Below are positions 1-10,156 of a DNA stretch of 64,000 nucleotides, in pieces (position 1 is the stretch's first letter; the number at the start of each line of letters is the position of its first letter). The notes under the pieces are model-generated. The model had not been told where the DNA came from, did no database searches, and worked only from the letters and a program-made list of their open reading frames with translations. The stretch spans positions 60,001 through 124,000 of the forward strand of contig CALJVT010000003.1 in the NCBI GenBank assembly GCA_937773555.1, read 5' to 3'. This DNA comes from an uncultured Pseudomonadales bacterium (GTDB lineage: Bacteria > Pseudomonadota > Gammaproteobacteria > Pseudomonadales > Balneatricaceae). A program made the translations under genes and the position numbers.

Positions 1-1268
<1,268 letters not shown>

Positions 1269-1460
1269 TATAACGCCAAAAGCGTTGTACAAGCTAATAT
1301 GAACGCATGAGAGTGTGTGATTATGAAGTACAAACAATTAAGTTTACGATAGAAGTACGATGGGTAAGCCCTCGGTAAGCGCAAGTTGTGTAATACCTAA
1401 ACGAAGACATATCACAAATTCAAGGATGGCGATTTAACGATCTTCATTCACCTTTTTATT
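1269..1460 (+). other. 23S-5S internal transcribed spacer
   Basis: Spacer of about 190 bases between the mature 23S and 5S ends. I see no tRNA gene and no ORF in it. It should hold the processing stems that pair with sequence around the two rRNAs. Confidence 0.8.
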
Positions 1461-1577
1461 GCTTGGCGACCATAGCGAGATGGAACCACCTGACCCCATT
1501 CCGAACTCAGAAGTGAAACGTTTTAGCGCCGATGGTAGTGTGGGGTTTCCCCATGTGAGAGTAGGTCATCGCCAAGC
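1461..1577 (+). rRNA. rrf: 5S ribosomal RNA
   Basis: A complete 5S rRNA of about 117 bases. The ends GCTTGGCGA (1461-1469) and TCGCCAAGC (1569-1577) pair perfectly as helix I. The interior carries the classic CCACCTGACCCCATTCCGAA block and GTAGTGTGGGG. It closely matches gammaproteobacterial 5S sequences. It is the last gene of the rrn operon; no distal tRNA follows. Confidence 0.97.
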
Positions 1578-1592
1578 ACCTCATTCAGTACT

Positions 1593-1629
1593 AAAAAACC
1601 CCTAGCCTTAATCAGACTAGGGGTTTTTT
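1593..1629 (+). terminator. Rho-independent terminator of the rrn operon
   Basis: AAAAAACCCCTAG and CTAGGGGTTTTTT form a perfect inverted repeat around an 11-base loop, ending in a T run on the + strand and an A run before it. It lies 15 bases after 5S. The A/T symmetry means it may also terminate the convergent methyltransferase gene. Confidence 0.9.
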
Positions 1630-1685
1630 ATTGCGCGTAGAAAAGTAAATAATTAATTAGGTGTGTGTTTCAGACGCATAGCGAT

Positions 1686-2270
1686 TTAACGCACACCAAT
1701 TACTTGGACGACTGCTCCCTTACCAGTATGGCCACTACCCTCATACACATCACGAATCATTTCTTGGTTAAGGTCAAGACGCAAGGGGATAAGCTCAGTA
1801 ATGAGCTGCGCACTTTGCATTGTCAGCGCGGCCACTGGAGGGCCACCTGTTTTAAGTTCAAGTTGTTTGGGAGTGTAAGCCTCTAGCAGCAACACGCCGC
1901 CAGTGATTAGGGCTGGGTATATTTTTTTGTGGAGCTCCTGGCGTAGTTGAGGGGGTAGATGGCAAAAAATGGAAACAATGCCATTCCACTGCTCTGTGCC
2001 TAAGTCATAGTCTGCTAAATCTGCGTGCACAGTAGTAATTGTTACACCTTTAGCTTTGGCAAGTTGTTGGGCTTTTTCTAAACCTACTTTAGAGCTATCT
2101 ACCGCTGTAACATCGTAGCCTAAACCTGCCAAGTAAACAGAGTTCCTGCCTTCTCCATCAGCTAGACACAAAACCTTTTTACTGCGAAGTAGGGCAACAT
2201 TGTCCTGCAAGAACTCATTAGGTTCAGTGCCAAATAAGTAGTCTTTATTTGCGTAACGTTGATCCCACAT
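1686..2270 (-). CDS. Class I SAM-dependent methyltransferase (small, TehB/thiopurine-like)
   Basis: A 194-residue protein starting MWDQRYANKDYLFGTEPN, the usual opening of a family of small stand-alone methyltransferases. The SAM-binding motif I (VLCLADGEGRNSVYLAG) is at residues 33-49, followed by an acidic residue at the end of beta-2 (AVDSS, 56-60) and HADLADYDL as motif II. There is no signal peptide, so it should be cytoplasmic. The substrate is unknown; relatives are annotated as tellurite-resistance or general SAM methyltransferases. It starts 4 bases after the upstream rhodanese gene stops and is surely co-transcribed with it, suggesting a role in sulfur or chalcogen handling. That link is inference. 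Confidence 0.85.
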   Translation of the reverse strand: MWDQRYANKDYLFGTEPNEFLQDNVALLRSKKVLCLADGEGRNSVYLAGLGYDVTAVDSSKVGLEKAQQLAKAKGVTITTVHADLADYDLGTEQWNGIVSIFCHLPPQLRQELHKKIYPALITGGVLLLEAYTPKQLELKTGGPPVAALTMQSAQLITELIPLRLDLNQEMIRDVYEGSGHTGKGAVVQVIGVR

Positions 2271-2274
2271 AAAC

Positions 2275-2631
2275 TTATGATTCCTTCGTTAAAGCGCGAT
2301 AGGCCATTCTGCCACCGCTAATAAACATCGCGTTATTATAACCCATGTCTCGCAAGGCGGCTGCAGATAACGCGCCTCGGTTATTAGCGTTGCAATAACA
2401 AATGATAGTGGTGTTTAAGTTGGGAATGATGCCTTCAATGTTCATTTCTAACCGACCTCGACTGAGGTTGATTGAACCGATAATGTTGGATTTTTCGTGT
2501 TCTTCTTGGTCACGGATGTCGAGTAAAATAGCCCCTGCACCAACGAGTGCATCAACCTGGCTAGGTTCCACTGCGTCAACGCGAGCCATTGCCTGATCTG
2601 ACAGGGTTTGAAATTTTTCAGTGTAAGCCAT
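2275..2631 (-). CDS. Single-domain rhodanese-like protein
   Basis: A 118-residue protein made of one rhodanese domain (about residues 20-116). The active-site loop has the catalytic cysteine at position 80 (IICYCNANNRG), and the conserved aspartate of the domain is in LLDIRDQEE. Rhodanese domains carry persulfide sulfur between donors and acceptors such as thiols or cyanide. There is no signal peptide. It is the first gene of a two-gene minus-strand unit with the methyltransferase. The specific acceptor cannot be told from sequence. Confidence 0.88.
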   Translation of the reverse strand: MAYTEKFQTLSDQAMARVDAVEPSQVDALVGAGAILLDIRDQEEHEKSNIIGSINLSRGRLEMNIEGIIPNLNTTIICYCNANNRGALSAAALRDMGYNNAMFISGGRMAYRALTKES

Positions 2632-2691
2632 TCGTTATCTCATCAGTTGTATCTAATTTTTAATATTAGCTAAAACTAATTAAAATAACAA

Positions 2692-2738
2692 GTCTGTGAT
2701 TAGAGTAGCTGCTTAGGACAGCCACTCTAATCACAGAC
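2692..2738 (-). terminator. Long hairpin, probable terminator of the aminotransferase gene
   Basis: GTCTGTGATTAGAGT (2692-2706) and its exact reverse complement ACTCTAATCACAGAC (2724-2738) form a 15-bp stem. It extends past one mismatch by GCTG/CAGC to a 7-base loop. Read on the minus strand it begins 22 bases after the aminotransferase stop and is followed by a T-rich tail (TTGTTATTTTAATT), so it can act as an intrinsic terminator and separate this gene from the rhodanese gene. Confidence 0.7.
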
Positions 2739-2760
2739 CTGGTTACTATTAGTAGCTGGG

Positions 2761-3930
2761 TTAATTCACGCCACGCTGATAAACGCTCTGCGCCGCTGCA
2801 ACTCCAGAACCTAATACAATGTCATATCCCAGGTCTACCATCACCATCTCTGCGGTGGCGATACCAGACAATGCCATCACATCGGTCATTGCGCCTAAGT
2901 GACCTATACGGAAAAGCTTGCCAGCCATTTCTCCTAAGCCGCCGCCAAAAGATACCCCATAAGCGTTATAGGCATGCTGGGTAATTAAATTAGAATCTTT
3001 GCCTTTAGGCACCATAATGGCTGTTACAGTGTCAGAATAAAGTTCCGGGCTTTGGGCACATAGGTCTAGCCCCCATGCCTTAACGGCGGCTCTCACCCCT
3101 TCTGCAATGCGATGGTGGCGGGCGTATACGTTAGACATGCCTTCGTTAAGTAATAGGCTAACGCTAGCTCTCAATCCATTAAATAGCTGTACTGGCGGTG
3201 TGTAAGGGTAGCTACCAATTTTATTGGCATTAGCCATGTCGTTAAAATCAAAGAAACAGCGTGGTAAGGTTGCCGTATGTGTGGCTGCCATGGCTTTAGG
3301 ACTTACCCCTACGATGGCAAGACCAGTGTTCAGCATAAAGCCCTTTTGGGCGCCAGTAATTGCAATATCTACACCCCAAGCATCCATTTGGAAGTCCATG
3401 CTGGCTAGCGAACTTACAGCGTCTACCATTAACAAAGCGCTATGGTTGGCATTATCGATAGCTTGGCGTACCCCATGTACATCACTTTTCACCGCAGTAG
3501 CTGTTTCATTGTGAGTGACTAACACCGCTTTGATGTCACCTTGTTGGTCGGCGTTTAAACGACGGGCGAACTCGTCAACGGGGGCACCTGTTCCCCATTC
3601 ACACTCAATTACCTCAACATCTAAGCCAAAGCGCTGGCATAGGTCAATCCAACGTTGGCTGAACATGCCATAACGGGCGATGAGAACCTTGTCTCCTGCA
3701 CTCAGTGTATTGCTTATAGCACCTTCCCAGCCACCAGTTCCAGTAGCAGAAAAGATCAGCACTTGGCCTGTTTCAGTGTTAAACACTTTTTTCAGGTCGT
3801 TAAGTAATGGGATATAGTCATCTGCAAAGTCTGGGGCACGGTGATCAAAGTTACTGATGTTCATCGCAGCTTTTAACACATCAGGGGTGTTAGTTGGGCC
3901 AGGAATAAATATGGGATTTTGATGTTGCAT
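2761..3930 (-). CDS. Class V PLP aminotransferase, serine/aspartate-glyoxylate type (BhcA-like)
   Basis: A 389-residue fold-type I aminotransferase. The opening NPIFIPGPTN, the SATGTGGWE segment (61-69) and HNETATAVKSD (140-150) are typical of serine-glyoxylate and aspartate-glyoxylate aminotransferases. The PLP lysine is K196 in ITGAQKGFML and the pyridine-N aspartate is D170 in LMVDAVSS. As I recall the family, the closest relatives are BhcA enzymes, which make glycine from glyoxylate using aspartate in the beta-hydroxyaspartate cycle. A divergent IclR gene, as for BhcR, supports this. The other cycle genes (bhcB, bhcC, bhcD) are absent from this window, so serine- or alanine-glyoxylate aminotransferase remains possible. 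Confidence 0.85.
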   Translation of the reverse strand: MQHQNPIFIPGPTNTPDVLKAAMNISNFDHRAPDFADDYIPLLNDLKKVFNTETGQVLIFSATGTGGWEGAISNTLSAGDKVLIARYGMFSQRWIDLCQRFGLDVEVIECEWGTGAPVDEFARRLNADQQGDIKAVLVTHNETATAVKSDVHGVRQAIDNANHSALLMVDAVSSLASMDFQMDAWGVDIAITGAQKGFMLNTGLAIVGVSPKAMAATHTATLPRCFFDFNDMANANKIGSYPYTPPVQLFNGLRASVSLLLNEGMSNVYARHHRIAEGVRAAVKAWGLDLCAQSPELYSDTVTAIMVPKGKDSNLITQHAYNAYGVSFGGGLGEMAGKLFRIGHLGAMTDVMALSGIATAEMVMVDLGYDIVLGSGVAAAQSVYQRGVN

Positions 3931-3980
3931 ATTAACGTCCTCTTTGACTTTTATTGGACCTCCATTTTGACTATAACTAT

Positions 3981-4013
3981 TGGATTAAACAATTTTTTTG
4001 GAAAATAAATCCA
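3981..4013. promoter_or_regulatory. Candidate operator between the divergent aminotransferase and IclR genes
   Basis: The AT-rich 272-base divergent region holds the inverted repeat TGGATT (3981-3986) and AATCCA (4008-4013) around an A/T spacer, about 50 bases upstream of the aminotransferase start. Its position suits an IclR-family operator, but the arms are short and chance is not excluded. Confidence 0.3.
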
Positions 4014-4202
4014 TAACGCTTTTAATATAATTAAGTTATTGAAAAATAAGTAATTAAATTATTTCATTTTATATTTTTTATTAAAAATGGAAAATTAATT
4101 TTGCTTTGTTTATTGTTTATTTAGTAAGGTGTGCACAGTATGTGGCTCACAGGCTTGGGTCTGGTAAAGGCCTCGACTCTAGTATTTACATAGGAGATAA
4201 GT

Positions 4203-5015
4203 GTGATTGAAGTTAAGCGTGGTCGTGGGCGGCCAAGATCAGAACCCTCACTGGCTAATGTATTAACAGTTCAAGCCTTAGAGAGAGGTATATTTTTGCT
4301 GCAAGCATTAGCGCAAAATAGTGCTGTGAGTTTAAGTGACTTGGCTGTGCAGGTTGGTATGCCAGCGTCTAGCGCCCATCGTTTGCTAATGACACTGCAG
4401 CAACATGACTTTGTGGACTTCGATGAGAACACCCAACTTTGGCAAGTGGGTATTGAAGCGTTTCGTGTGGGTAGCGCCTACTTGACCAGAACTAATTTTC
4501 TTGACGCAGCGCGTGAGCCACTGCGCAACTTAATGCAAGCCACAGGTGAGACCGCTAACTTAGCCGTAATGGATAAAGCGGAAGTGGTATTTGTGGCGCA
4601 AGTAGAAACGATAAACCCAGTTAGAGCTTTTTTTAGTGCAGGCACGCGAGCCTTAATGCATGCTTCAGGCATTGGTAAAGCCTTGTTAGCACAAATGCCA
4701 AAACGTAAGCTGGAGTTATTATTACAAAGTGCAGGGCTACCTCAATATACACCTCAGACCCTATCTACTCCCGCAGAACTTTATGCCGACCTCAAAGCTA
4801 CAGCCAATAGAGGCTGGTCTTATGATCAAGAAGAGCGTTATGAAGGCATGAGCTGCGTAGGTGCCGCAATCCGCAATGCGCAGGGTGATCTTGTAGGAGG
4901 TATTTCTGTATCGGGACCTAGTGTGCGATTTAACCCACTACAGGTGGCAGTGATTGGGTTTAAGGTGAAGGCAGCAGCTGATCAAGTGACCTTAACCTTG
5001 GGCGGTAAGGTTTAG
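4203..5015 (+). CDS. IclR-family transcriptional regulator (BhcR-like)
   Basis: A 270-residue IclR regulator. It starts with a basic segment containing an AT-hook-like GRGRPR at residues 7-12, then a winged helix-turn-helix (about 22-80) and the C-terminal IclR effector domain (about 95-260). The effector domain shows HASGIGKALLA and SYDQEERYEGMSCVGAAI, which are diagnostic. The start is GTG, chosen because AGGAG lies 7 bases upstream and the domain begins soon after. It is divergent from the aminotransferase gene, the arrangement seen for BhcR, which senses glyoxylate. Glyoxylate sensing here is inference. Confidence 0.9.
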   Translation: MIEVKRGRGRPRSEPSLANVLTVQALERGIFLLQALAQNSAVSLSDLAVQVGMPASSAHRLLMTLQQHDFVDFDENTQLWQVGIEAFRVGSAYLTRTNFLDAAREPLRNLMQATGETANLAVMDKAEVVFVAQVETINPVRAFFSAGTRALMHASGIGKALLAQMPKRKLELLLQSAGLPQYTPQTLSTPAELYADLKATANRGWSYDQEERYEGMSCVGAAIRNAQGDLVGGISVSGPSVRFNPLQVAVIGFKVKAAADQVTLTLGGKV

Positions 5016-5091
5016 CTTGGGTGGCACTAAGGTCTAATTAATGACTAATTAAGACATTACCTAGCATCATAGTATTTGGCCCAATGCTCAC

Positions 5092-5958
5092 TCATAGTGG
5101 TGTTATTTTATCGATAAATGCCTTAATAATAGGAACCATTTTAGCTTCTTTTAAGCACACCAAATGCTCTATTACTTGCAGTTTAGTATCGCGGATAAAC
5201 ACCGGTTGTATGCGGTTGTCTAAGGTTAATTCGCCTGCTTGTATAATGCCCACACCTAGCCCAAGTGCCACAGCCTCACGCAGGCCCTCGCTGCTGCCAA
5301 TTTCCAATACGTGTTGGCTGACAATTGTTTGGCGATGTAACTCTTGTTCAAACAATAAACGCGTATAAGAACCTGCCTCACGGATAATAAGTCGTTGATC
5401 TTCAATTTCAGCGAGTGCTACATTGCGACGTTTTGCCCAAGGGTGGCCTTTGCCGACAAAAAAAATAATGTCATCTTTGCGAAAGGGAATGGAGATCAAA
5501 CGCGCATCATGGCCAGGTTCCGGCATAATGCCAATATCTACCTGACCTTCAAGCAGCTGTTTAATAACCCATTGGGTATTGCCAAAATTCATACCCAATC
5601 TAATGCCTGGATGCTGACTCGAAAATTCTTTTACCAAGGGCATTATTAAAAAAGGGCTGTCTGCAGCAATACGTAATTGCCCACTTAACATGCCTTGAGA
5701 GCTAGACAATAATTGTTTGGTTTCCACTTCCATGGCGTATTGTCGCCGTGTGAGCTCCAGCAGCGAACGCCCCATAGCAGTGAGAATAACACCCCTGCCA
5801 TGGCGTTTGAATAATTTAACAGCGTAACGTTCTTCTAAAGCGCTCACGTGGTCTGACAAGGTAGGTTGGGTTAGATGCAGGCTGGCTGCTGCTTTGGTAA
5901 AGCTGCCTTGAGTTGCAACTGCATGAAAAGCTTTTAAGTGAGAATAATTGATAGACAA
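5092..5958 (-). CDS. LysR-family regulator of the phosphonate genes
   Basis: A 288-residue LysR-type regulator. The N-terminal winged helix-turn-helix (about 1-60) shows LKAFHAVATQGSFTKAAASL and LTQPTLSDHVSALE. The periplasmic-binding-protein-like effector domain (about 88-286) follows. It is divergent from phnA with 118 bases between the starts, so it very likely controls the phnA-phnY-phnW operon and its own expression. LysR genes are common beside 2-AEP degradation genes; the inducer (2-AEP or a breakdown product) is inferred. There is no PLP-binding extension of the GntR/MocR type. Confidence 0.88.
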   Translation of the reverse strand: MSINYSHLKAFHAVATQGSFTKAAASLHLTQPTLSDHVSALEERYAVKLFKRHGRGVILTAMGRSLLELTRRQYAMEVETKQLLSSSQGMLSGQLRIAADSPFLIMPLVKEFSSQHPGIRLGMNFGNTQWVIKQLLEGQVDIGIMPEPGHDARLISIPFRKDDIIFFVGKGHPWAKRRNVALAEIEDQRLIIREAGSYTRLLFEQELHRQTIVSQHVLEIGSSEGLREAVALGLGVGIIQAGELTLDNRIQPVFIRDTKLQVIEHLVCLKEAKMVPIIKAFIDKITPL

Positions 5959-6076
5959 TACCTATATTAATTATACAAAATATCGATTTGATCTTTATAT
6001 TGCCTGTCTTTTACACTGTTTGGAATAGCCAAAATCCTGAGTTTATTTTTTAAGATTATTTTATAGAGAAAAGTTC

Positions 6077-7324
6077 ATGACAACTAGACAACAAATTGAA
6101 GTAAATGGTCGTGTTTATAAATGGCCTGATAGGCCTGTGGTAGCGGTATGTATTGATGGGTCAGAACCCGCCTATATAGAAGAAGCGGTTAAGGCAGGGG
6201 TAATGCCTTGGACAGAAAAAATAATTAATGGTCAAGGATCAGACTTACGTTGCGATTGTGTGGTGCCAAGCTTTACCAACCCCAACAACATGTCAATTGC
6301 CACGGGTGTGGAACCTTCTGTGCATGGCATCTGTGGCAACTTTTATTACGACTCAGAAAATGATCGTGAAGTGATGATGAACGAGCCACACCTGCTCCGT
6401 GTAGGAACCTTGTTTAGTGCCTTTCAACACGCTGGAGCGAAGGTGGCTATCGTCACTGCTAAAGATAAGTTACGCAAAATGTTAGGCCATGGCCTAACAT
6501 TTGGTGATGGCACTGGGGTCTGTTTTTCTTCAGAAAAGGCCGACTTAGCAACACTTTCTGATCATGGTATTGATGGCGTTGTTGAGCTTGTGGGTAAGCC
6601 AGTTCCCTCGGTCTACAGTGCTGACTTGTCTGAATTTATTTTTGCCGCAGGTGTGAAGTTAATGGACACTATGCGGCCAGACATTATGTATTTGTCGACC
6701 ACGGATTATATTCAGCATAAATTTGCGCCAGGTAGCGATGGCGCTAATGCATTTTATGCAATGATGGATGGTTATTTTGCTCAACTAGAGGCCTTGGGTG
6801 CTCGTATTGCCCTCACTGCTGATCATGGCATGAATGTGAAACATGGCGTAGACGGTGATCCAGATGTGATCTATTTACAAACTGAATTAGATGCCATGTT
6901 GGGTGTTAATGAAACCAGGGTGATATTGCCTATTACTGATCCTTATGTAGTGCACCATGGTGCGTTGGGCTCCTTTGCTACGGTTTACCTTAAGCCAGAA
7001 CATAGAGCCAAAGTATTGGCTCATTTGCAGGCTATGGAGGGTATTGAAGGGGCCTTTGACAATGCCGCAGGCTGTGAGAAGTTTGGTTTGCCGACTGACC
7101 GAATGGGTGATGTGATTGTTGTCAGTAGTATAAACAAGGTATTAGGCACCACTTCTGAGCGTCATGATCTATCTGGTTTAGATGTTCCTTTGCGTTCTCA
7201 TGGAGGTATTTCAGAACAATGCGTCCCTTTGATTGTTAGCCAAACTGTGAGTGGCATCGATGCTGATAAACGCCTACGTAATTTTGATATATATAATGTC
7301 GTGCTTAACCATGTGCACGGCTAG
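6077..7324 (+). CDS. phnA: Phosphonoacetate hydrolase
   Basis: A 415-residue member of the alkaline phosphatase superfamily. It cleaves the C-P bond of phosphonoacetate to give acetate and phosphate. The metal-binding aspartate is D27 (VAVCIDGSEP), the nucleophilic threonine is T67 (VPSFTNPNNMSIATG), and the later metal ligands are in TADHGMNVKHG and LRSHGGISEQ. These match characterised PhnA enzymes, including the threonine where phosphatases use serine. It has no signal peptide and is cytoplasmic. It is first in an operon with phnY 12 bases downstream and phnW next. Together they mineralise 2-aminoethylphosphonate without a C-P lyase or phosphonatase (PhnX). Confidence 0.95.
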   Translation: MTTRQQIEVNGRVYKWPDRPVVAVCIDGSEPAYIEEAVKAGVMPWTEKIINGQGSDLRCDCVVPSFTNPNNMSIATGVEPSVHGICGNFYYDSENDREVMMNEPHLLRVGTLFSAFQHAGAKVAIVTAKDKLRKMLGHGLTFGDGTGVCFSSEKADLATLSDHGIDGVVELVGKPVPSVYSADLSEFIFAAGVKLMDTMRPDIMYLSTTDYIQHKFAPGSDGANAFYAMMDGYFAQLEALGARIALTADHGMNVKHGVDGDPDVIYLQTELDAMLGVNETRVILPITDPYVVHHGALGSFATVYLKPEHRAKVLAHLQAMEGIEGAFDNAAGCEKFGLPTDRMGDVIVVSSINKVLGTTSERHDLSGLDVPLRSHGGISEQCVPLIVSQTVSGIDADKRLRNFDIYNVVLNHVHG

Positions 7325-7336
7325 GAGCCAAAGAAA

Positions 7337-8788
7337 ATGAATATGATTAACCGAGCTTTACCCGAAGTACGCCAGGAACTCATGCGCATTGCAGGTCGTA
7401 AAGTATCTGGTGATACGGGTAAAACCCTAGATGTGCATTACCCATACACAAACCAGGTTATTGGAACGGTACCTAGGGCCAGCAGAGCCCAAGTTGCTGA
7501 AGCCTTTGCTATAGGTGCAGCCTACAAATCTGAATTGACACGCTATGAACGGCAACAGATATTATTTCGAACAGCGGTAGCACTGGATGCCAGAAAAGAT
7601 GAAATCTCTGACCTCATCACACTTGAAACTGGGCTCTGCAAAAAAGACTCTTTGTATGAAGTAGGGCGGGCTTATGATGTGTTTATGCTGGCTGGCCAAA
7701 TGTGTATTCAGGATGATAGCCAAGTTTTTTCGTGTGACCTAACGCCCCATGGTAAGAAACGAAAAATATTCACTTTGCGTCAGCCGTTAAGAGTCATTTC
7801 TGCCATTACACCATTTAACCATCCACTTAATATGGTGGCGCATAAGATTGCACCAGCCATTGCAACCAATAACTGTGTCGTGTGTAAACCCACAGAACTA
7901 ACGCCTTTGACGCCTTTGTTGTTGGCCGATATTCTTTATGAAGCGGGTTTGCCAGTAGAAATGTTATCCATGGTTACAGGCCTACCAGAAGATATTGGTG
8001 ACGAAATGATTACCAACGAGCACATAGAACTAATTACCTTTACTGGCGGTGTTCCTGTGGGTAAACACATTGCTAAAACAGCTGGGTACAAGCGCCATGT
8101 GCTCGAACTAGGTGGCAATTCACCTTTGATTGTTATGGAAGATGCAGACTTAGATAAAGCGGCTGAGCTTGCTGTAGCGGGAGCGACAAAAAACTCAGGA
8201 CAACGCTGCACTGCGGTTAAACGTATTATTTGTATCGACTCAGTAGCTGATGAGTTTGTGTCACTATTAGTGCAAAAAGCGCGCAAAATAAAATATGGTG
8301 ACCCCATGGATCCCGACACAGATCTTGGCACTGTAATCAGCGAAGCCTCAGCTAAGTTGTTTCAAAAAAGGGTTCTTGATGCCGTCGATAAGGGTGCACA
8401 GTTGCTTTACGGTAACGATAGGCAAGGTGCTCTGTACTCGCCTACTGTGTTGGACAATGTGCCCTATACCTGTGAGTTAGTGCAAGAAGAAACCTTTGGG
8501 CCACCCATCCCAGTGATTCGAGTAAAAGATATTGATGAAGCTATCGCAGTGGCCAACTCAACAGCGTTTGGTTTGTCAGACGGTGTGTGCACCAATCGCT
8601 GGGACTATATTCAGCGGTTTATTGAAGAGCTTGATACCGGCACCGTCAATATTTGGGAGGTGCCAGGTTACCGCATAGAAATGTCGCCATTTGGCGGTAT
8701 TAAAGACTCTGGCATGGGTTACAAAGAAGGTGTGATCGAAGCCATGAAGAGCTACACCAACCTAAAAACCTATTCATTACCTTGGTGA
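7337..8788 (+). CDS. phnY: Phosphonoacetaldehyde dehydrogenase
   Basis: A 483-residue aldehyde dehydrogenase. The catalytic cysteine is C291 ([11 protein letters not shown]) and the general base is E257 (VLELGGNSP), the same numbering as the characterised PhnY. The coenzyme motif [12 protein letters not shown] is at about 235-246. It oxidises phosphonoacetaldehyde to phosphonoacetate with NAD+. An AGGAGC ribosome-binding site lies just upstream, and the gene starts 12 bases after phnA. The assignment rests on family similarity plus its position between phnA and phnW; alone it would be called only an aldehyde dehydrogenase. Confidence 0.93.
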   Translation: MNMINRALPEVRQELMRIAGRKVSGDTGKTLDVHYPYTNQVIGTVPRASRAQVAEAFAIGAAYKSELTRYERQQILFRTAVALDARKDEISDLITLETGLCKKDSLYEVGRAYDVFMLAGQMCIQDDSQVFSCDLTPHGKKRKIFTLRQPLRVISAITPFNHPLNMVAHKIAPAIATNNCVVCKPTELTPLTPLLLADILYEAGLPVEMLSMVTGLPEDIGDEMITNEHIELITFTGGVPVGKHIAKTAGYKRHVLELGGNSPLIVMEDADLDKAAELAVAGATKNSGQRCTAVKRIICIDSVADEFVSLLVQKARKIKYGDPMDPDTDLGTVISEASAKLFQKRVLDAVDKGAQLLYGNDRQGALYSPTVLDNVPYTCELVQEETFGPPIPVIRVKDIDEAIAVANSTAFGLSDGVCTNRWDYIQRFIEELDTGTVNIWEVPGYRIEMSPFGGIKDSGMGYKEGVIEAMKSYTNLKTYSLPW

Positions 8789-8830
8789 TCAAATTACTAA
8801 GCCGTTGTTGGCCTAGTTTGGAGTCTATTT

Positions 8831-9955
8831 ATGCAGGGTACAGACCTTAATAAAGTTGTAAATCCATATTTGTTGTTAACCCCGGGGCCACTGTCTACGA
8901 CCCACAGGGTAAAGCGGCAAATGCTGCGAGATTGGTGTACTTGGGACAAGGATTACAATCAAATAGTGCAGCAGATCCGTAACCAATTGGTCAACTTAGC
9001 GACGTCTCAGCCTGGCTATACAGCCACCTTGATGCAGGGCAGTGGTACCTTTAGCGTGGAGTCAACTATTGGCTCTGTGATCCCTGTAGATGGAAAGCTA
9101 GTGGTTTTAGTTAATGGTGAGTACGGACGTAGAATTGATCAAATTGCTAATAAATTAGGCATTAGCACAGTGGTAATCGACAGTGGCGAATTAGCTGATG
9201 CAGACCCACAGGCACTGGACAAAGTTTTACGAGAAGATCCACAGATTAGTCATGTGGCTATGGTTCACTGTGAAACGACCACGGGCATGCTTAATCCGCT
9301 CAAAGCCATAGGCGAAGTTACTCAAAAACATAATAAGGTATACATTGTTGATGCTATGAGTAGCTTTGGTGGTACCGCTATCGACATGGCAGAGCTACAC
9401 ATTGATTTCTTGGTTAGCAGCGCCAACAAGTGTATTCAAGGTGTTCCCGGGTTTGGTTTTGTACTCGCTAACTATACAAGTATGACTGCCATAAAGGGTC
9501 TATCACGTTCTGTTAGCTTAGATTTATACGACCAATGGCGATGCATGGAAGATAATCAAGGCAAGTGGCGTTTTACCTCACCTACGCATGTAGTGCGAGC
9601 CTTCGCGGAAGCTCTAAAAGAGCTCGATGGAGAAGGAGGGATTGCCGCAAGACAACACCGTTACAGTGAAAACCAAACCACCTTAGTCACGGGGATGCTG
9701 CGCTTAGGGTTTAAACCCTTGTTAGATGCCAAACTGCAATCGTCTATCATCACCTCGTTTCATAACCCTCAACACCCTAATTATAACTTTAATACCTTTT
9801 ATGAAGTGCTCAAGGAAAAAGGCTTTGTGATCTACCCAGGTAAGGTGTCTCAAGCAGACTGTTTTCGCATTGGCACCATAGGCGACGTATGGCCAAGTGA
9901 CATAGATAAATTTATAGAGGCAGTTGAAACCTCGATGTATTGGAATACTGATTAG
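8831..9955 (+). CDS. phnW: 2-aminoethylphosphonate-pyruvate transaminase
   Basis: A 374-residue class V PLP transaminase that converts 2-AEP and pyruvate to phosphonoacetaldehyde and alanine, the entry step of the pathway. It starts with the family-typical [12 protein letters not shown] (13-24). The PLP lysine is K200 ([15 protein letters not shown]) and the partner aspartate is D174 ([11 protein letters not shown]). It lies 42 bases after phnY on the same strand. With phnA and phnY it completes 2-AEP to acetate, phosphate and alanine. Confidence 0.96.
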   Translation: MQGTDLNKVVNPYLLLTPGPLSTTHRVKRQMLRDWCTWDKDYNQIVQQIRNQLVNLATSQPGYTATLMQGSGTFSVESTIGSVIPVDGKLVVLVNGEYGRRIDQIANKLGISTVVIDSGELADADPQALDKVLREDPQISHVAMVHCETTTGMLNPLKAIGEVTQKHNKVYIVDAMSSFGGTAIDMAELHIDFLVSSANKCIQGVPGFGFVLANYTSMTAIKGLSRSVSLDLYDQWRCMEDNQGKWRFTSPTHVVRAFAEALKELDGEGGIAARQHRYSENQTTLVTGMLRLGFKPLLDAKLQSSIITSFHNPQHPNYNFNTFYEVLKEKGFVIYPGKVSQADCFRIGTIGDVWPSDIDKFIEAVETSMYWNTD

Positions 9956-10036
9956 TTTAATTCATCAGAGATATTATTAAATTCCAATTGCAGTTTTGTA
10001 TTCGTTCAATTAAATTATGGACTGTACGAAAGATGA

Positions 10037-10099
10037 CTGGCAACCTAACCAGGGGCGCAGGATGCGCCTAAAAGGTATCAAGTAAGCAGGCAATGCCAG
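10037..10099 (+). ncRNA. Candidate structured RNA element, class unknown
   Basis: Nested complementarity: outer stem CTGGCA (10037-10042)/TGCCAG (10094-10099), middle stem ACCT (10043-10046)/AGGT (10073-10076), and inner hairpin GGCGCA (10054-10059), loop GGA, TGCGCC (10063-10068). The unpaired joints are purine-rich (AACCAGG, TAAA, ATCAAGTAAGCAGGCAA). The layout looks like a small aptamer, but it matches no riboswitch class I know. It lies upstream of the Pho-box-like promoter, so it would be in the leader only if transcription starts further upstream, for example by read-through from phnW. Confidence 0.35.
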
Positions 10100-10128
10100 C
10101 ACTATATTAATGGCATTTCAACTTTGAT

Positions 10129-10145
10129 GGGTTGTTAACAATCCC
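10129..10145. promoter_or_regulatory. Dyad around TTGTTAACAA, possible operator
   Basis: GGGTTGTTAACAATCCC contains a perfect 10-base palindrome flanked by GGG and CCC with one unmatched T. It is 12 bases upstream of the Pho-box-like element and could bind a second regulator of the importer. The regulator is unknown. Confidence 0.35.
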
Positions 10146-10156
10146 TTATTGCTACT

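Noticed and set aside
6004-6022. CTGTCTT near CTGTTTG upstream of phnA as a Pho box
   Set aside because: The repeats are 12 bases apart rather than 11 and the second is a poor match; too weak to call.
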